DNA from: RHKX01 sp963826475 | GTDB lineage: Bacteria > Actinomycetota > Thermoleophilia > Solirubrobacterales > 70-9 | Direction of reading: 5' to 3' | Assembly (NCBI GenBank): GCA_963826475.1 | Contig: CAWGXC010000003.1 | Coordinates: 1,612,001 to 1,676,000, forward strand | Length of the DNA stretch: 64,000 nt | Shown here: positions 8,870 to 18,154 of the stretch, one piece after another | Position numbering within the stretch: position 1 is the stretch's first letter | Layout of the letters: the number at the start of each line of letters is the position of its first letter | Notes under the pieces: generated by a model | Databases searched by the model: none | What the model was told of the DNA's origin: nothing | Seen by the model: only the letters and a program-made list of their open reading frames with translations | Program-made: the position numbers and the translations under genes

Positions 8870-10504
8870 ATGAGTGACGTCGCCGACCCCTCCGAGCATC
8901 GTTTCATCGCCCCGATCACGGGGCCCGACGATGAGCATCGATTCACCGACTCCGGGATCGACGTCAAGAAGCTCTACGACCCCTCCGACGTCGCTCCCGA
9001 CCTCGAGGAGCGGCTTGGCGAGCCCGGCGGGTTCCCGTTCACGCGAGGCATCCACGACGGCATGTACCGAGACCGCCTCTGGACGATGCGCCAGTACGCC
9101 GGGTTCTCGAGTCCCGAGGACACGAACGAGCGCTACCGCTACCTGATCGAGCACGGGTCCACCGGCCTATCGATGGCATTCGACCTCCCCACCCAGCTGG
9201 GACGCGACTCCGACGACCCGCTCTGCGACGGGGAGGTCGGGCGCACCGGCGTCCCAATCGACACGATCGAGGACATGCGGATCTGCTTCGACCAGATCCC
9301 GCTCGACGAGGTCTCGACCTCGATGACGATCAACGCGCCGGCGGCGGCCCTGCTGCTGCTCTACGAGCTGGTCGGAGAGGAGCAGGGAGTCGAGTCCCAG
9401 AAGCTTCGCGGCACGGTCCAAAACGACGTGCTCAAGGAGTACATGGCGCGTGGCAACTACATCTTCCCGCCGGAGCCGACGATGCGGCTCACCACCGACA
9501 TCTTCGAGTACTGCCAGCAGAACGTCCCGAAGTGGAACACGATCTCGATCAGCGGCTACCACATCCGCGAGAAGGGCTGCTCGGCAGTGCAGGAGGTCGC
9601 CTTCACCCTCTCCAACGCGATCGCGTACGTCGAGGCAGCGCTTGAGCGGGGGCTCGAGATCGACGCCTTCGCGCCTCGCCTGGCCTTCTTCTTCAACTGC
9701 CACAACAACGTCTTCCAGGAGGTCGCGAAGTTCCGGGCCGTCCGGCGCATGTGGGCCGAGATCGTGCGCGAGCGATTCGGCTCCGACAGCGCCCGCTCGC
9801 AGATGATCCGCTTCCACACCCAGACCGGCGGGGTGACGCTGCAGGCCCAGCAACCGGAGGTCAACATCATCCGCGTCGCGCTGCAGGGCTTCGCCGCCGT
9901 CGCCGGCGGCACGCAGTCGCTGCACACCAACGGCTTCGACGAGGCGCTGGCGCTGCCGACCGAGCGCTCGGCCCGGATCGCACTGCGCACTCAGCAGGTG
10001 CTCGCCTACGAATCGGGCGCAACCGACACGGTCGACCCGTTCGCCGGCTCCTACTTCGTCGAATCCCTCACCGACGAGATCGAGCTGCGGGCGAAGGAGT
10101 TGATGGAACAGGTCGCCGACATGGGCGGCTCCGTCGTCGCCCTCGACTTCATGCAGAAGGAGATCGAGGAGTCCGCCTCGAGCTACCACGAGCGTTACAA
10201 GAGCGGCCAGGACATCATCGTCGGCGTCAACAAGTTCGTCACCGACACGATCGACGACGTCGACATCCTCAAGGTCGATCCGGAGGCCGAGCGCCGCCAG
10301 GTCGAGCGGCTGAAGAAGCACAAGGAGGCCCGCGATCAGTCCGCCGTCGACGCGCGGCTCGCCGACCTGGAGAGCGTCGCCTCCGGGGAGGGCAACATGA
10401 TGCCGGCGATGAAGGAGGCGCTGCGCGCGGGCGCTTCGATCGGCGAGGTCTCCGGCACCATGCGCGAGGTCTTCGGCGAGTATCAGGGCGGGGCGTTCTT
10501 CTAA
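8870..10504 (+). CDS. mcmA: Methylmalonyl-CoA mutase, large (alpha) subunit without B12 domain
   Basis: 544 residues covering only the acyl-CoA-binding barrel of the mutase. It ends at EYQGGAFF and lacks the cobalamin-binding DxHxxG domain, so a separate small subunit must be encoded elsewhere. The family motifs RQYAGFSSPEDTN, FDLPTQLGRDSDDP, FHTQTGG and DPFAGSYFVE are intact. Y76 and R194, at the positions that bind the methylmalonyl carboxylate, favour this substrate over isobutyryl-CoA (Phe and Gln there). The enzyme interconverts methylmalonyl-CoA and succinyl-CoA in propionate metabolism. The pccB-type gene at 30,913 supplies the previous step. It is an odd tenant within a glycan locus. 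Confidence 0.92.
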   Translation: MSDVADPSEHRFIAPITGPDDEHRFTDSGIDVKKLYDPSDVAPDLEERLGEPGGFPFTRGIHDGMYRDRLWTMRQYAGFSSPEDTNERYRYLIEHGSTGLSMAFDLPTQLGRDSDDPLCDGEVGRTGVPIDTIEDMRICFDQIPLDEVSTSMTINAPAAALLLLYELVGEEQGVESQKLRGTVQNDVLKEYMARGNYIFPPEPTMRLTTDIFEYCQQNVPKWNTISISGYHIREKGCSAVQEVAFTLSNAIAYVEAALERGLEIDAFAPRLAFFFNCHNNVFQEVAKFRAVRRMWAEIVRERFGSDSARSQMIRFHTQTGGVTLQAQQPEVNIIRVALQGFAAVAGGTQSLHTNGFDEALALPTERSARIALRTQQVLAYESGATDTVDPFAGSYFVESLTDEIELRAKELMEQVADMGGSVVALDFMQKEIEESASSYHERYKSGQDIIVGVNKFVTDTIDDVDILKVDPEAERRQVERLKKHKEARDQSAVDARLADLESVASGEGNMMPAMKEALRAGASIGEVSGTMREVFGEYQGGAFF

Positions 10505-10524
10505 CCCGCGGCCGGCGGACGTAG

Positions 10525-11379
10525 CTAGAGCTCCTCGGCCACCCGGGGTGCCTCCCGGTTGAAGAACCACGCCGCGGTGACGCAAACCGCCACGAATACG
10601 ACGACCGGCGCGATCAGAAATTGCCAGCCCCCGGCGGCGGTCACGGCGTTTGCGGCGCCCGGATCGATGATCCATTTGTTGGTTTGCACGAGCAGCGGAA
10701 CGATTGGGTTGACGAAGATGATGTGCAGCAGGGTCTGGTTGCTGATCGCCCCGACCGGGTAGAGCACGGCGCTGCCGTAGAACAACGCCGAGGCCGCCAC
10801 CGACCAGATGATCGCGACGTCTCGCCGGCGAACGTACAGCGCGGAGAGCAGGGTGGAGACCGCGCAGGTGAGGATGACCAGCAGGGCGAGCAGGAACGGA
10901 AACAGGAGCCAGGTCCAGATCGGGAAGATGCCGAAGGCGAGCGCGAAGATCACCACCGCGATCATGTTCGTCGCCAGGTTGAAGAAGCTGGTGAGCACGA
11001 CCGCCATCGGGATCACCAACCGCGGGAACTGCGTCTTGCGGACGATCCCCTCCTGGGCGACCACCGATGAGGTTGACGTCATCGTCGCTTCCTGAAAAAA
11101 GCTGAACAGGACGATGTTGAGCAGCAGGAAGACCGGATAATGCTCGACCTGGTCGGAGCCGATCCGGAAGATCTGAGTGAAGACGACGAGCAGGACCCCG
11201 AAGAGCATCAGCGGGCGCAGGAGCGACCAGACGTAGCCCAGGACGGTCTCGAAGTAGGCCTTCTTGAAGTCGGATACCGCCATCAGGACGAGCAGATCCC
11301 AGAAGCGCTTCCGCCCGCCGCCGATGGCGCTCGGCCCCCGGACGGGGCGAAGCTCCAACGTCGCGACCTCGTCGTTCAC
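10525..11379 (-). CDS. wzm: ABC-2 polysaccharide export permease (Wzm/TagG type)
   Basis: 284 residues starting at a GTG (11379) that overlaps the stop of the ATPase gene as GTGA. Six membrane helices are visible after a cytoplasmic N-terminus. The segment LLVLMAVSDFKKAY..LGYVWSLLRPL is the amphipathic entry helix typical of O-antigen and teichoic acid exporters. Two copies would pair with two ATPase subunits to move a lipid-linked glycan across the membrane. Being beside the ATPase with a Wzt-like C-terminal domain supports polysaccharide rather than drug export. It is the last gene of the operon 16,002-10,525, convergent with the mutase gene 20 bases away. Confidence 0.92.
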   Translation of the reverse strand: MNDEVATLELRPVRGPSAIGGGRKRFWDLLVLMAVSDFKKAYFETVLGYVWSLLRPLMLFGVLLVVFTQIFRIGSDQVEHYPVFLLLNIVLFSFFQEATMTSTSSVVAQEGIVRKTQFPRLVIPMAVVLTSFFNLATNMIAVVIFALAFGIFPIWTWLLFPFLLALLVILTCAVSTLLSALYVRRRDVAIIWSVAASALFYGSAVLYPVGAISNQTLLHIIFVNPIVPLLVQTNKWIIDPGAANAVTAAGGWQFLIAPVVVFVAVCVTAAWFFNREAPRVAEEL

Positions 11380-12671
11380 GAGCCGCTCCCAGGCACGGCC
11401 TCGTCGCGGAGCTCAGCAGCGACGGCGACCGCGCCGACGATCGCCTTCGGCCCGAATACGACGAAGTCGAAGAGGTGCAGCTCCTGGACGGCGAGGCGAC
11501 CGCTGTCCTCCTTGCTCGTCACCCAGCAGGAGAGCTGGTAGCGGCCGTTGGCGAGGGGATTCTCGATCGTGCCGGCGATGCGAACCCTCTCCCCCGGTGC
11601 GATCCGGCCCGGCTTGACGGTGCCCTTCTCGATGCGATGGTGAACGCTGAAGACCTGGACGCCCTCGGCGTTTACGCAATGAATCGCGGCCAGGGGCTCC
11701 TTGATGTCGCTACGGGCCTCGATGTCGGCGTGGAAGCGAATCGGCTCGCCCTGTTCGACGTTGTCCACGGGCTCGCCGCCCGTTCCCTCGAGGCCAGCGC
11801 CGACCAGACGCGCGTGCAGATCCGGAACGGCTGCGAACCGACCCGGCTCGGCGGGGACGACCCCCTCGTGGCCACCGAAGTTGAGCCGCAGGTAGCGGCG
11901 GGAGATCTCCTCGGGATCGCCGATATGGAGCATCTCTCCGTCGTGGAGAAGCATCGCGCGGTGGCAGTACGTCTCGATCGCGCGCATGTCGTGGGTGACG
12001 AGGATCACCGTCTTGTCCGAATCCCTCATCTCGTGGAAGACGTCCGTGCACTTCTGCTGGAAGGCGGCGTCCCCCACGGCGAGGACCTCGTCGATCAAGA
12101 GAATGTCGGCGTCAGCCTGGAGCATGACTGAGAAGGCAAGGCGCACGGACATGCCGGAGGAGTAGTTCTTCAGCTTCAGCTCGGTGAAGTCCTGAAGCTC
12201 GGCGAACTCGAACACCGCGTCGATTCGCTCCCGGGCCTGGCGTGGCGTGAGCCCCATCATCACCGCATTGAGAACGACGTTCTCGCGGGCGCTCAGGTCC
12301 GGGTTGAACCCCACCCCCAGCTCGATGAAAGGCGCCAGCCGACCGGACATGCGAATCGTCCCCGCATCGGCGCGGTAGATGCTGGCGAGGATCTTCAGCA
12401 GGGTGCTCTTGCCGGAGCCGTTCCGTCCAACGATCCCGAAGAACTCGCCCTTACGGACGTCGAACGAGATCCGCCCGAGCGCGTGGAGCTCGCGGTAGTT
12501 GGGACGCGAGAACGGATGGACCGCTCGCTCCTTGAACGTGTCGATGCGGTGCTCGGGAACGCGGAACGACTTCTCGAGATCGCGGACCTCGAGGGTCACC
12601 GGAGCCGTGCTGAGCGCGTCTCCGCGCGCGTCGGCGCCGACGGCTTCGCGTGGTCTCTCGGTAACGCTCAT
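11376..12671 (-). CDS. wzt: ABC transporter ATPase with C-terminal glycan-recognition domain (Wzt type)
   Basis: 431 residues. Walker A is GRNGSGKST (82-90), the signature SSGMS (171-175), Walker B DILLIDE (189-195), with the switch His in VTHDMRAI. After the nucleotide-binding domain, about 185 residues form a Wzt C-terminal-like beta domain (GEPIRFHADIEA.., GTIENPLANGRYQLSC). In O-antigen exporters this domain recognises the modified non-reducing end of the chain. It should power export of the glycan through the permease encoded next. Specific terminal caps such as methyl groups are the usual signal, which fits the many methyltransferases here. It lies four bases downstream of the 906-residue glycosyltransferase gene. 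Confidence 0.93.
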   Translation of the reverse strand: MSVTERPREAVGADARGDALSTAPVTLEVRDLEKSFRVPEHRIDTFKERAVHPFSRPNYRELHALGRISFDVRKGEFFGIVGRNGSGKSTLLKILASIYRADAGTIRMSGRLAPFIELGVGFNPDLSARENVVLNAVMMGLTPRQARERIDAVFEFAELQDFTELKLKNYSSGMSVRLAFSVMLQADADILLIDEVLAVGDAAFQQKCTDVFHEMRDSDKTVILVTHDMRAIETYCHRAMLLHDGEMLHIGDPEEISRRYLRLNFGGHEGVVPAEPGRFAAVPDLHARLVGAGLEGTGGEPVDNVEQGEPIRFHADIEARSDIKEPLAAIHCVNAEGVQVFSVHHRIEKGTVKPGRIAPGERVRIAGTIENPLANGRYQLSCWVTSKEDSGRLAVQELHLFDFVVFGPKAIVGAVAVAAELRDEAVPGSGS

Positions 12672-12675
12672 CGCA

Positions 12676-15396
12676 TCAGCACCTGCTCATAAGTTCGTTG
12701 ATCTCGCGCACGAGAGGTTCATTCAGAGAATCGTCCCAGTCGTCGCTCCACTTGAGCTGGGCACCCGCGACCCGCGCGTCGACTTGACCGACGCGCGATG
12801 TCGCTTCCGCGAGGCCGGCAACGACACCCTCGACGGTTGGCCTGGTCGTGATCAGGTTAGATGAGATCGCCGCCATCGCGTCCGGCGTCTTGACGTCGAA
12901 GCTGTTGGTCACGGTGATCAGCCCCGCCGACGCCATCTCCAGCGGAACGAGGCTCGGGTGCGGCGTGAACATCAGGGAGAGTCCGACGTCGTGCTCGCCG
13001 AGCATCCTTCCGTAGTCGGATTGACCCTTGCGGGTCAGGATCTCCAGCTCCGCGCCACCCGGGAGCCCGACCCGGCTGCGACCACCGACCGCACCGACTC
13101 CGAAGAACTGCCAGTCCGGGCCGAAGACACCCCGCTCGATCGCGCGGGAGATGGCGATCAGCCCGAGCTCGAACATGTTCCGGCGTGCGTGCTGCTCAGC
13201 TCGCGCGTAGAAGAGCAGCCGCCGGCTGTCCCGCTGCGCCAGCTCGGCGGCGAGCGGCCGGACGACCGGCGTGATCGCGTTCTGAAACGAAAGTGAATCG
13301 CGGCGCCCGGGATCCATCCCGGCCGCAAAGACCCCGTAACCATGCCGTGCGAAGAACTCCCTGAGCAGCTCGGTCGAGAACAGGGCGAGATGGGGAAATT
13401 CGTAGCTCTCCATCGCGAGCGCGGCCAGGCTGCCCATCTCGAAGGTGAACGGCTCGTACTCCTGAATCAGGTAGAGGAACCGCTCGCGCTCGGTCTCGGC
13501 GACGGCGGCGTTGGCGACGTGAGCCGTCCACCAGGTCGTCGCGATGAAGCGGTCCCGTGGGTTGATCGGCAGGGGGCTGTCCGCCTCCCGCGCGAAGGCC
13601 ACCTCGAACTTCGAGAGTGCACCGCTGAGCCCGCTGTAGGCCTCCACCTGCTCGCGCCAGTCCGGGGGCAGCAGCGGAGTACGGTCGACGGCCACGACCC
13701 GGATCCGCTGACCTGATTCCGCCAAGCGGCGCGCGAGGTTGAACTTCGCGATGTAGCCCCCGAAGAGGTGCTTCAGGTCGATCGTCGGGATCAGCAGGTT
13801 GATGCGCTCGGGCTCGCGCTCGCTCACCGACAGCTGCAGCGGCTCGATGATGCTCTGTATGTGGGTCGTCTCCGGCTCGCGGTGTGCGGCGGCGCTGCCC
13901 TCCCCCATCACCGGCAGGCTCGCGTCGTAGGTCCATCCGGCGGGGCGCCGGACCCCCCGGGCGCGGATCTCGAGCGCGTGTCGCCACGCGATCCCCTGGG
14001 CGAGCACCCGCTCGATGCCGAACGTCTCGTTCAGCCCCACGAGCGGACGAGCGACGCGCATGAACAGAAGGGCTGCGCCGAGCGGAGAGCGCTCGGCGGC
14101 GATGAATCGCCGCAGGGCTCGGCGCTTTCGCCGCGTCATTCGTCCCCCGCATCGCGCCAGCAGGACCTGCGCGAGGACGGCGAGCCGCAGATAGGAGAAG
14201 AAGTAGGCGTAGGGCGAGGTCGCGAGCACCCGGCGGAGGTGGCGAGGGCGGAAAAGCTCCAGCCGGCTACGCGCTCCGCCGCTGGGTATCCCCGCGTTCG
14301 CCGCCACGTGGCCGAGCGCCGCGCCCCCGTGCTGAACGTAGTCGTAGAGCGGCTCATCGATGAAGGCGACGTCACCGAGCGACATCGCGACCAGCCCCAG
14401 CCAATGGTCGTGATACTGCTCGCCCGGGACCTCCGGAAACGGAAGCGCTCGGTTCACGACCTCGCGGCGCATGAGCGAGGCTGCTCCCGTGATCGTGTTC
14501 GCCACCAGCAGCGAGGTGATGTTCGTGTGGTTGTTACGACGAGCCGACCAGTACGTCTCAGCCAGCACCGCTCCGCTTGCATCGACGAGACGCTGGTCGC
14601 TGTAAACCAGCTCAGCCCCCCTGATCCCCTGGCGCAGGCGCGCCAGCTTCTCCGGATACCAGCGGTCATCCTGGTCGCTGAGGGCGACCAGGGTCGCCTC
14701 TCGCGGGACCATCCCGAGCGCGCGCTCGAAGCTGCGATAGACGCCGAGCCGCCGCTCGGAGCGCGAGAGCACGAAGCGCTCGTCACCGGCGAGCTCGGCC
14801 TCGATCCGGCGATAGACGTCAGGCCGCGAGCAGTCGTCGCTGACGAAGCACCGCCAGTTCCGGTCCGTCTGCTCCCGCAGCGAGGCGAGCTGGGCTGCGA
14901 ACAGGCCCATGTCGGGGTTGAAGGTCGCCATGCACACCGCGATCAGACCCCCCTCACCGGTCGTCTCGAGCTCGTCGAGGAGCGGCTCCGCCACCGCCAC
15001 CGTGCCGAGGGGTTGCGTCACCTCGATGCCGTCGTCAAGCCGTGCCCGCACCTCGAGCGCGATTGAGCCTCCAGCCGAAGCGGCAGGTAAGGGCACCGTG
15101 GCCCAGAACCCACTGCGATAGCTGCGGAGCTCGGGGTCCTCGAGCGATGTGGGGTCCACCTCGGGCATCCCCTTCTCGCCGCCGGTCCCGAGCTGGGGAT
15201 GCAGGGCGCTGAACAGGTCGAAGCGGGGCATCGCAAACGCGGTGACACGATGGGGCTCGCCGTCGACGAGCACCTCGACCCTGGACAGGTCGTGGTGGCG
15301 GTGGAAGCAGGTCCCGAGGCAGAAGAGAGCGCCGGGCTGCCCGGCTGGAATCGTCTCGGGCAGCGGGGTCTCGAGGTTGAGGCGGAGGTCGGACAC
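12676..15396 (-). CDS. Two-domain glycosyltransferase: GT2 plus WsaF-like rhamnosyltransferase
   Basis: 906 residues from a GTG at 15396. Residues 1-140 look like a beta-rich accessory domain. About 150-440 is a GT-A domain: GLIAVCMATFNPD, VSDDCSR and LSDQDDRWYPEK with its DxD-like cluster. About 530-906 resembles the GT-B rhamnosyltransferase WsaF (INLLIPTIDLKHLFGG, SEYEPF-like IQEYEPFTFEMG, and a late VPLEMASAGLITVTN segment). One protein could thus add two sugars or alternate linkages in the repeat. The sugar identity is inferred only from resemblance to rhamnan enzymes. The gene is nine bases after the hexapeptide acyltransferase and four before wzt. Confidence 0.85.
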   Translation of the reverse strand: MSDLRLNLETPLPETIPAGQPGALFCLGTCFHRHHDLSRVEVLVDGEPHRVTAFAMPRFDLFSALHPQLGTGGEKGMPEVDPTSLEDPELRSYRSGFWATVPLPAASAGGSIALEVRARLDDGIEVTQPLGTVAVAEPLLDELETTGEGGLIAVCMATFNPDMGLFAAQLASLREQTDRNWRCFVSDDCSRPDVYRRIEAELAGDERFVLSRSERRLGVYRSFERALGMVPREATLVALSDQDDRWYPEKLARLRQGIRGAELVYSDQRLVDASGAVLAETYWSARRNNHTNITSLLVANTITGAASLMRREVVNRALPFPEVPGEQYHDHWLGLVAMSLGDVAFIDEPLYDYVQHGGAALGHVAANAGIPSGGARSRLELFRPRHLRRVLATSPYAYFFSYLRLAVLAQVLLARCGGRMTRRKRRALRRFIAAERSPLGAALLFMRVARPLVGLNETFGIERVLAQGIAWRHALEIRARGVRRPAGWTYDASLPVMGEGSAAAHREPETTHIQSIIEPLQLSVSEREPERINLLIPTIDLKHLFGGYIAKFNLARRLAESGQRIRVVAVDRTPLLPPDWREQVEAYSGLSGALSKFEVAFAREADSPLPINPRDRFIATTWWTAHVANAAVAETERERFLYLIQEYEPFTFEMGSLAALAMESYEFPHLALFSTELLREFFARHGYGVFAAGMDPGRRDSLSFQNAITPVVRPLAAELAQRDSRRLLFYARAEQHARRNMFELGLIAISRAIERGVFGPDWQFFGVGAVGGRSRVGLPGGAELEILTRKGQSDYGRMLGEHDVGLSLMFTPHPSLVPLEMASAGLITVTNSFDVKTPDAMAAISSNLITTRPTVEGVVAGLAEATSRVGQVDARVAGAQLKWSDDWDDSLNEPLVREINELMSRC

Positions 15397-15405
15397 GTGC
15401 AGGGG

Positions 15406-16002
15406 CTACCTGGCGCGCGCCGGGACGCCGGTCGCGACGGACCCGGCGTGGAGGTCGTCGACGACGACCGCGTTGGCCCCGATCCGAGCCCCCTCCCCGA
15501 TGCGAACGGGGCCGAGGATCTTGGCTCCCGTCCCCACGTGCACTCCGTCCTCGAGCGTCGGCCCCCGATAGTCGCCCGCCTTCAGCCCGATCGTCACCCA
15601 CGGAGCGATCGTCGAGCCTGAGCCGATCTCGGTGAGGCCATCGATGACGATCTGGCCGTGCAGGATGTAGACGCCGGGATGAACGACGACCGGATCCCCG
15701 ATCGTGACCTGCGCGGTCATCATCGCCAGCCGATGCGCGACGCGCGGCAGCAGCGGGATGCCCCTCACCTGCATGCTCGCCTTCGCTCGATAGAGGACCT
15801 GAGCGAGAAAGGCGTCGCTGACGATGCAGAGGCGCAGGGACTGGACGAGCGCATCGAGCGATGAGTGAAATTCATGGCGCTCCCCCCGAAACTGGGCGGT
15901 GATCACCGCGTCCGCCAGGACCGCGGCGCGAAACCGTGGAAAGCGAGCGTGGATGTCGCGCATCAACGCCTGTCGCTCCGTCTCCTGTTTCGATCCTTTC
16001 AC
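15406..16002 (-). CDS. Hexapeptide-repeat acyltransferase, serine O-acetyltransferase-like
   Basis: 198 residues. The C-terminal half is a left-handed beta helix of hexapeptide turns (VTIGDPVVVHPGVYIL.., IGSGSTIAPWVTIG, IGEGARIGANAVV) ending in GSVATGVPAR. The His in VHPGVYILHG lies where CysE enzymes have a catalytic His. An alpha-helical N-terminal region of about 80 residues also recalls CysE, but it is shorter than true serine acetyltransferases (about 270 residues). As first gene of the operon with the glycosyltransferase and exporter, a role in acetylating a sugar is more likely than cysteine synthesis. It is divergent from the gene at 16,062. Confidence 0.8.
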   Translation of the reverse strand: MKGSKQETERQALMRDIHARFPRFRAAVLADAVITAQFRGERHEFHSSLDALVQSLRLCIVSDAFLAQVLYRAKASMQVRGIPLLPRVAHRLAMMTAQVTIGDPVVVHPGVYILHGQIVIDGLTEIGSGSTIAPWVTIGLKAGDYRGPTLEDGVHVGTGAKILGPVRIGEGARIGANAVVVDDLHAGSVATGVPARAR

Positions 16003-16061
16003 GGCGACGGCTCAGCCTATCGGGCCATCGATCCACGCTCAGAGGAACGGACGCCGGTAGA

Positions 16062-17066
16062 TTGGCGCGCGGTGATCCTCTGATCAACGACGACCCAGCC
16101 CGCCTGCTCGACCCTCCCGGGTGGGGTTACTCGCTCGCGAACGTGCGCGAGCTCATTCTCGCTTGCCTCGATGCCGCGCGCGTACGTTCGATCCTCGAGA
16201 TCGGGGCCTTCGCCGGCGAGCTGACCGAGCCGCTGCTCGATTGGGCCGCGACGAGCGGCGCCTCGATTGCGACGGTCGACCCGGTTCCCCCCGACCCCCT
16301 GCTCGAGCTCTGCAAGGCCCACCCGGAGCTCGAGCTCCTGCAGCAGACGAGCCATCAGGTCCTCGGCAAGCTCGAATCGCTACCGGACTCGATCGTGATC
16401 GACGGCGACCACAACTACTTCACGCTGACGGAGGAGCTTCGGCTGATCGCCGAGAAGGCCGGCGACGAGCGCGTGCCGTTGCTGTTCTTCCATGACGTCT
16501 GCTGGCCCCATGCGCGCCGCGACACCTATTACGCGCTCGAGCGGATCCCGGAGGAGGGGCGCCCGCCCGTCGGCGTCGGCGAGAGCGTCGGCATCGCCCC
16601 GGGGGTGAGCGGTGTCCACGAGCTGGGATTTCCCTACCCGGCGGCGGCGCTCGAGGAGGGCGGGCCGAGAAACGGGACCGTGACCGCCATCGAGGACTTC
16701 CTGGCCACGCAGAACGGACTTCGCTTCGTGATCGTGCCGGCCTTCTTCGGCTTTGGCGTGATCTGGGACGAGAGCGCGCCCTGGGCCGCCGACGTCGCTT
16801 CGATCCTGGGGCCATTCGACCGGAACCCGGTGCTCGAGCGCCTCGAGGCGAACCGCGTCGAGCATATGGTGGCCGGCCACGCTCGGGGTGTGAAGCTCTC
16901 GCGCGCGGAGGAGCAGCGGGCCCGTCAGGAGGTCGTCATTCGCAAGATTCTCGCCTCGCGCGCATTTGCGATCGCGGAACGGCTCTCGCGGATCGCCCAA
17001 CGTGGCGGTCCGCCTCTGATCTCGCGCGACGAGCTCCGCAGCTCCCTGGAGCCACCGAAGGGCTGA
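16062..17066 (+). CDS. Class I SAM-dependent methyltransferase-like protein (Methyltransf_24 type)
   Basis: About 334 residues from a TTG at 16062. An ATG at 15936 is in frame but would overlap the divergent gene by 67 bases, and the codons between look non-coding. ILEIGAFAGELTE is the SAM loop, IATVDPVPPD the acidic turn, and SIVIDGDHNY plus LLFFHDVCWPH match the TylF-like or Methyltransf_24 group. The segment after residue 150 (YYALERIPEE.., a 40-residue Gly/Pro-rich stretch, TAIEDFLATQ) is seen in methyltransferases of glycan clusters. The substrate is unknown, probably a sugar. The gene stops three bases before the convergent GT gene. Confidence 0.7.
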   Translation: MARGDPLINDDPARLLDPPGWGYSLANVRELILACLDAARVRSILEIGAFAGELTEPLLDWAATSGASIATVDPVPPDPLLELCKAHPELELLQQTSHQVLGKLESLPDSIVIDGDHNYFTLTEELRLIAEKAGDERVPLLFFHDVCWPHARRDTYYALERIPEEGRPPVGVGESVGIAPGVSGVHELGFPYPAAALEEGGPRNGTVTAIEDFLATQNGLRFVIVPAFFGFGVIWDESAPWAADVASILGPFDRNPVLERLEANRVEHMVAGHARGVKLSRAEEQRARQEVVIRKILASRAFAIAERLSRIAQRGGPPLISRDELRSSLEPPKG

Positions 17067-17069
17067 CGC

Positions 17070-17987
17070 TCAACCGCTGCGACCGGGCCCGCGCCCGAGC
17101 AGGCGGTTCACAGCGGCCTTGGCCCGGCGCAGAGGCGCCGTCACGCGCCAGCTGAAGCTCGTCCTGTAGGACTCGAGCTCGCGCTCGAGGGCTTTGACCG
17201 AGAGATCCCGGATCAGGCCGGCTGAGGTCTTGGCGACGATGCTCGCGGACTTCTCGGCCTCCGCCCGGCGGGCGCGCAGCCGCCAATCGGTCGTGGTCAC
17301 GGGAAGGTGGTCGTGCCACTTCTCGGTGAGGGCCATATGCGCCTGAATCCAGCCGCTCTCGTCGCTGATCACCTCGAGGGAGTGGTGGTGGATGACCTTG
17401 AGGTCGGCCACAACCACCTTCTTGCCGGCGGCACGCGCCTGCATGCTGATGTCGAAGTCGTACCCGTGCAGGCCTCCGCCGATGGACTCGTCGAAGCGCA
17501 GGTTCTCGATCGCCCACGGCGAGAATGCCATGACGAAACCGTCGATCGAGTCGACCTCACCGAGCTCGGCGTAGACGGGGACGTGCTCCGGCACCCAGCT
17601 CAAGGCCGGGATCTCCCCGCCGCCGAGCTCGTCGAAGCGGTGGGTGTAAGAAGCCCAGCGGACCGAGCCCTCCCACCACGCGATGTTGCGGACGTCCACC
17701 GCTCCCGCGCAGCCGACCAGGGCGACCTCGGGGTCGGCGAGCGAGGCGCGGACCTTCGCAAGGAAGTCGGGATCGGTGATCTCGGCGTCCTGGTGGATCA
17801 GGATCAGCGCCTCGAAGCCTCCCTGCTTCTTGGCGCGCTCGAGCAGCAGGTTGTAGTTGCGGAAGATCGTGCCCACGGAGGCGTAGGCGAGGATCTCGGT
17901 GTCGTCCTCCGCCACGAGCTCGATACCGGGGAGGGCGAACTCCAGGTACTTCTCCTCATCGGTGATCGCGCAGCCGAAGGCGATCAT
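17070..17987 (-). CDS. Glycosyltransferase, GT2-like (Glyco_tranf_2_5/StrF type)
   Basis: 305 residues. IAFGCAITDEEKY..LPGIE opens the domain, FRNYNLLLERAKK and LILIHQDAEI carry the acidic donor-binding positions, and GFDFDISM-like YDFDISMQARAAG plus VIHHHSLE finish the catalytic core. It ends with ESYRTSFSWRVTAPLRRA, a tail I recognise from glycosyltransferases and methyltransferases of polysaccharide clusters. It should act in the cytoplasm on a nucleotide sugar. It is the last gene of a three-gene run with the GT39-like protein and PhyH copy 2, although a 167-base gap precedes it. A separate promoter is therefore possible. Confidence 0.8.
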   Translation of the reverse strand: MIAFGCAITDEEKYLEFALPGIELVAEDDTEILAYASVGTIFRNYNLLLERAKKQGGFEALILIHQDAEITDPDFLAKVRASLADPEVALVGCAGAVDVRNIAWWEGSVRWASYTHRFDELGGGEIPALSWVPEHVPVYAELGEVDSIDGFVMAFSPWAIENLRFDESIGGGLHGYDFDISMQARAAGKKVVVADLKVIHHHSLEVISDESGWIQAHMALTEKWHDHLPVTTTDWRLRARRAEAEKSASIVAKTSAGLIRDLSVKALERELESYRTSFSWRVTAPLRRAKAAVNRLLGRGPGRSG

Positions 17988-18154
17988 CGGGAGAGCGACC
18001 GCGAGAGGGCGGCGCGGGATGATCGCGTGGCAGGTGAAAGGGCTGACATCGAAGGGGCTCGGATCGAGGCCGAGGTTGATCGAATCGAGGGCGCAAGGAT
18101 ACGAGAAACGAAATCCGGCTCCTCCCTCGCGGGCCTCGGCCCGCCCAGCTCAGC
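17988..18154. other. Non-coding gap between two minus-strand glycan genes
   Basis: 167 bases separate the GT-C gene stop from the next start on the same strand. I see no convincing open frame and no RNA gene. A G-rich stretch near 18,130-18,150 (gcgggcctcggcccgc) could form a short GC hairpin, which may attenuate read-through from the upstream gene, but it lacks a T run. Confidence 0.4.

Noticed and set aside
8870..10504. Isobutyryl-CoA mutase large subunit
   Set aside because: The residues that set substrate preference are Y76 and R194, as in methylmalonyl-CoA mutase, rather than Phe and Gln.
15406..16002. Genuine CysE of cysteine synthesis
   Set aside because: It is much shorter than CysE and is the first gene of a polysaccharide export operon, so a sugar acyltransferase is more likely.
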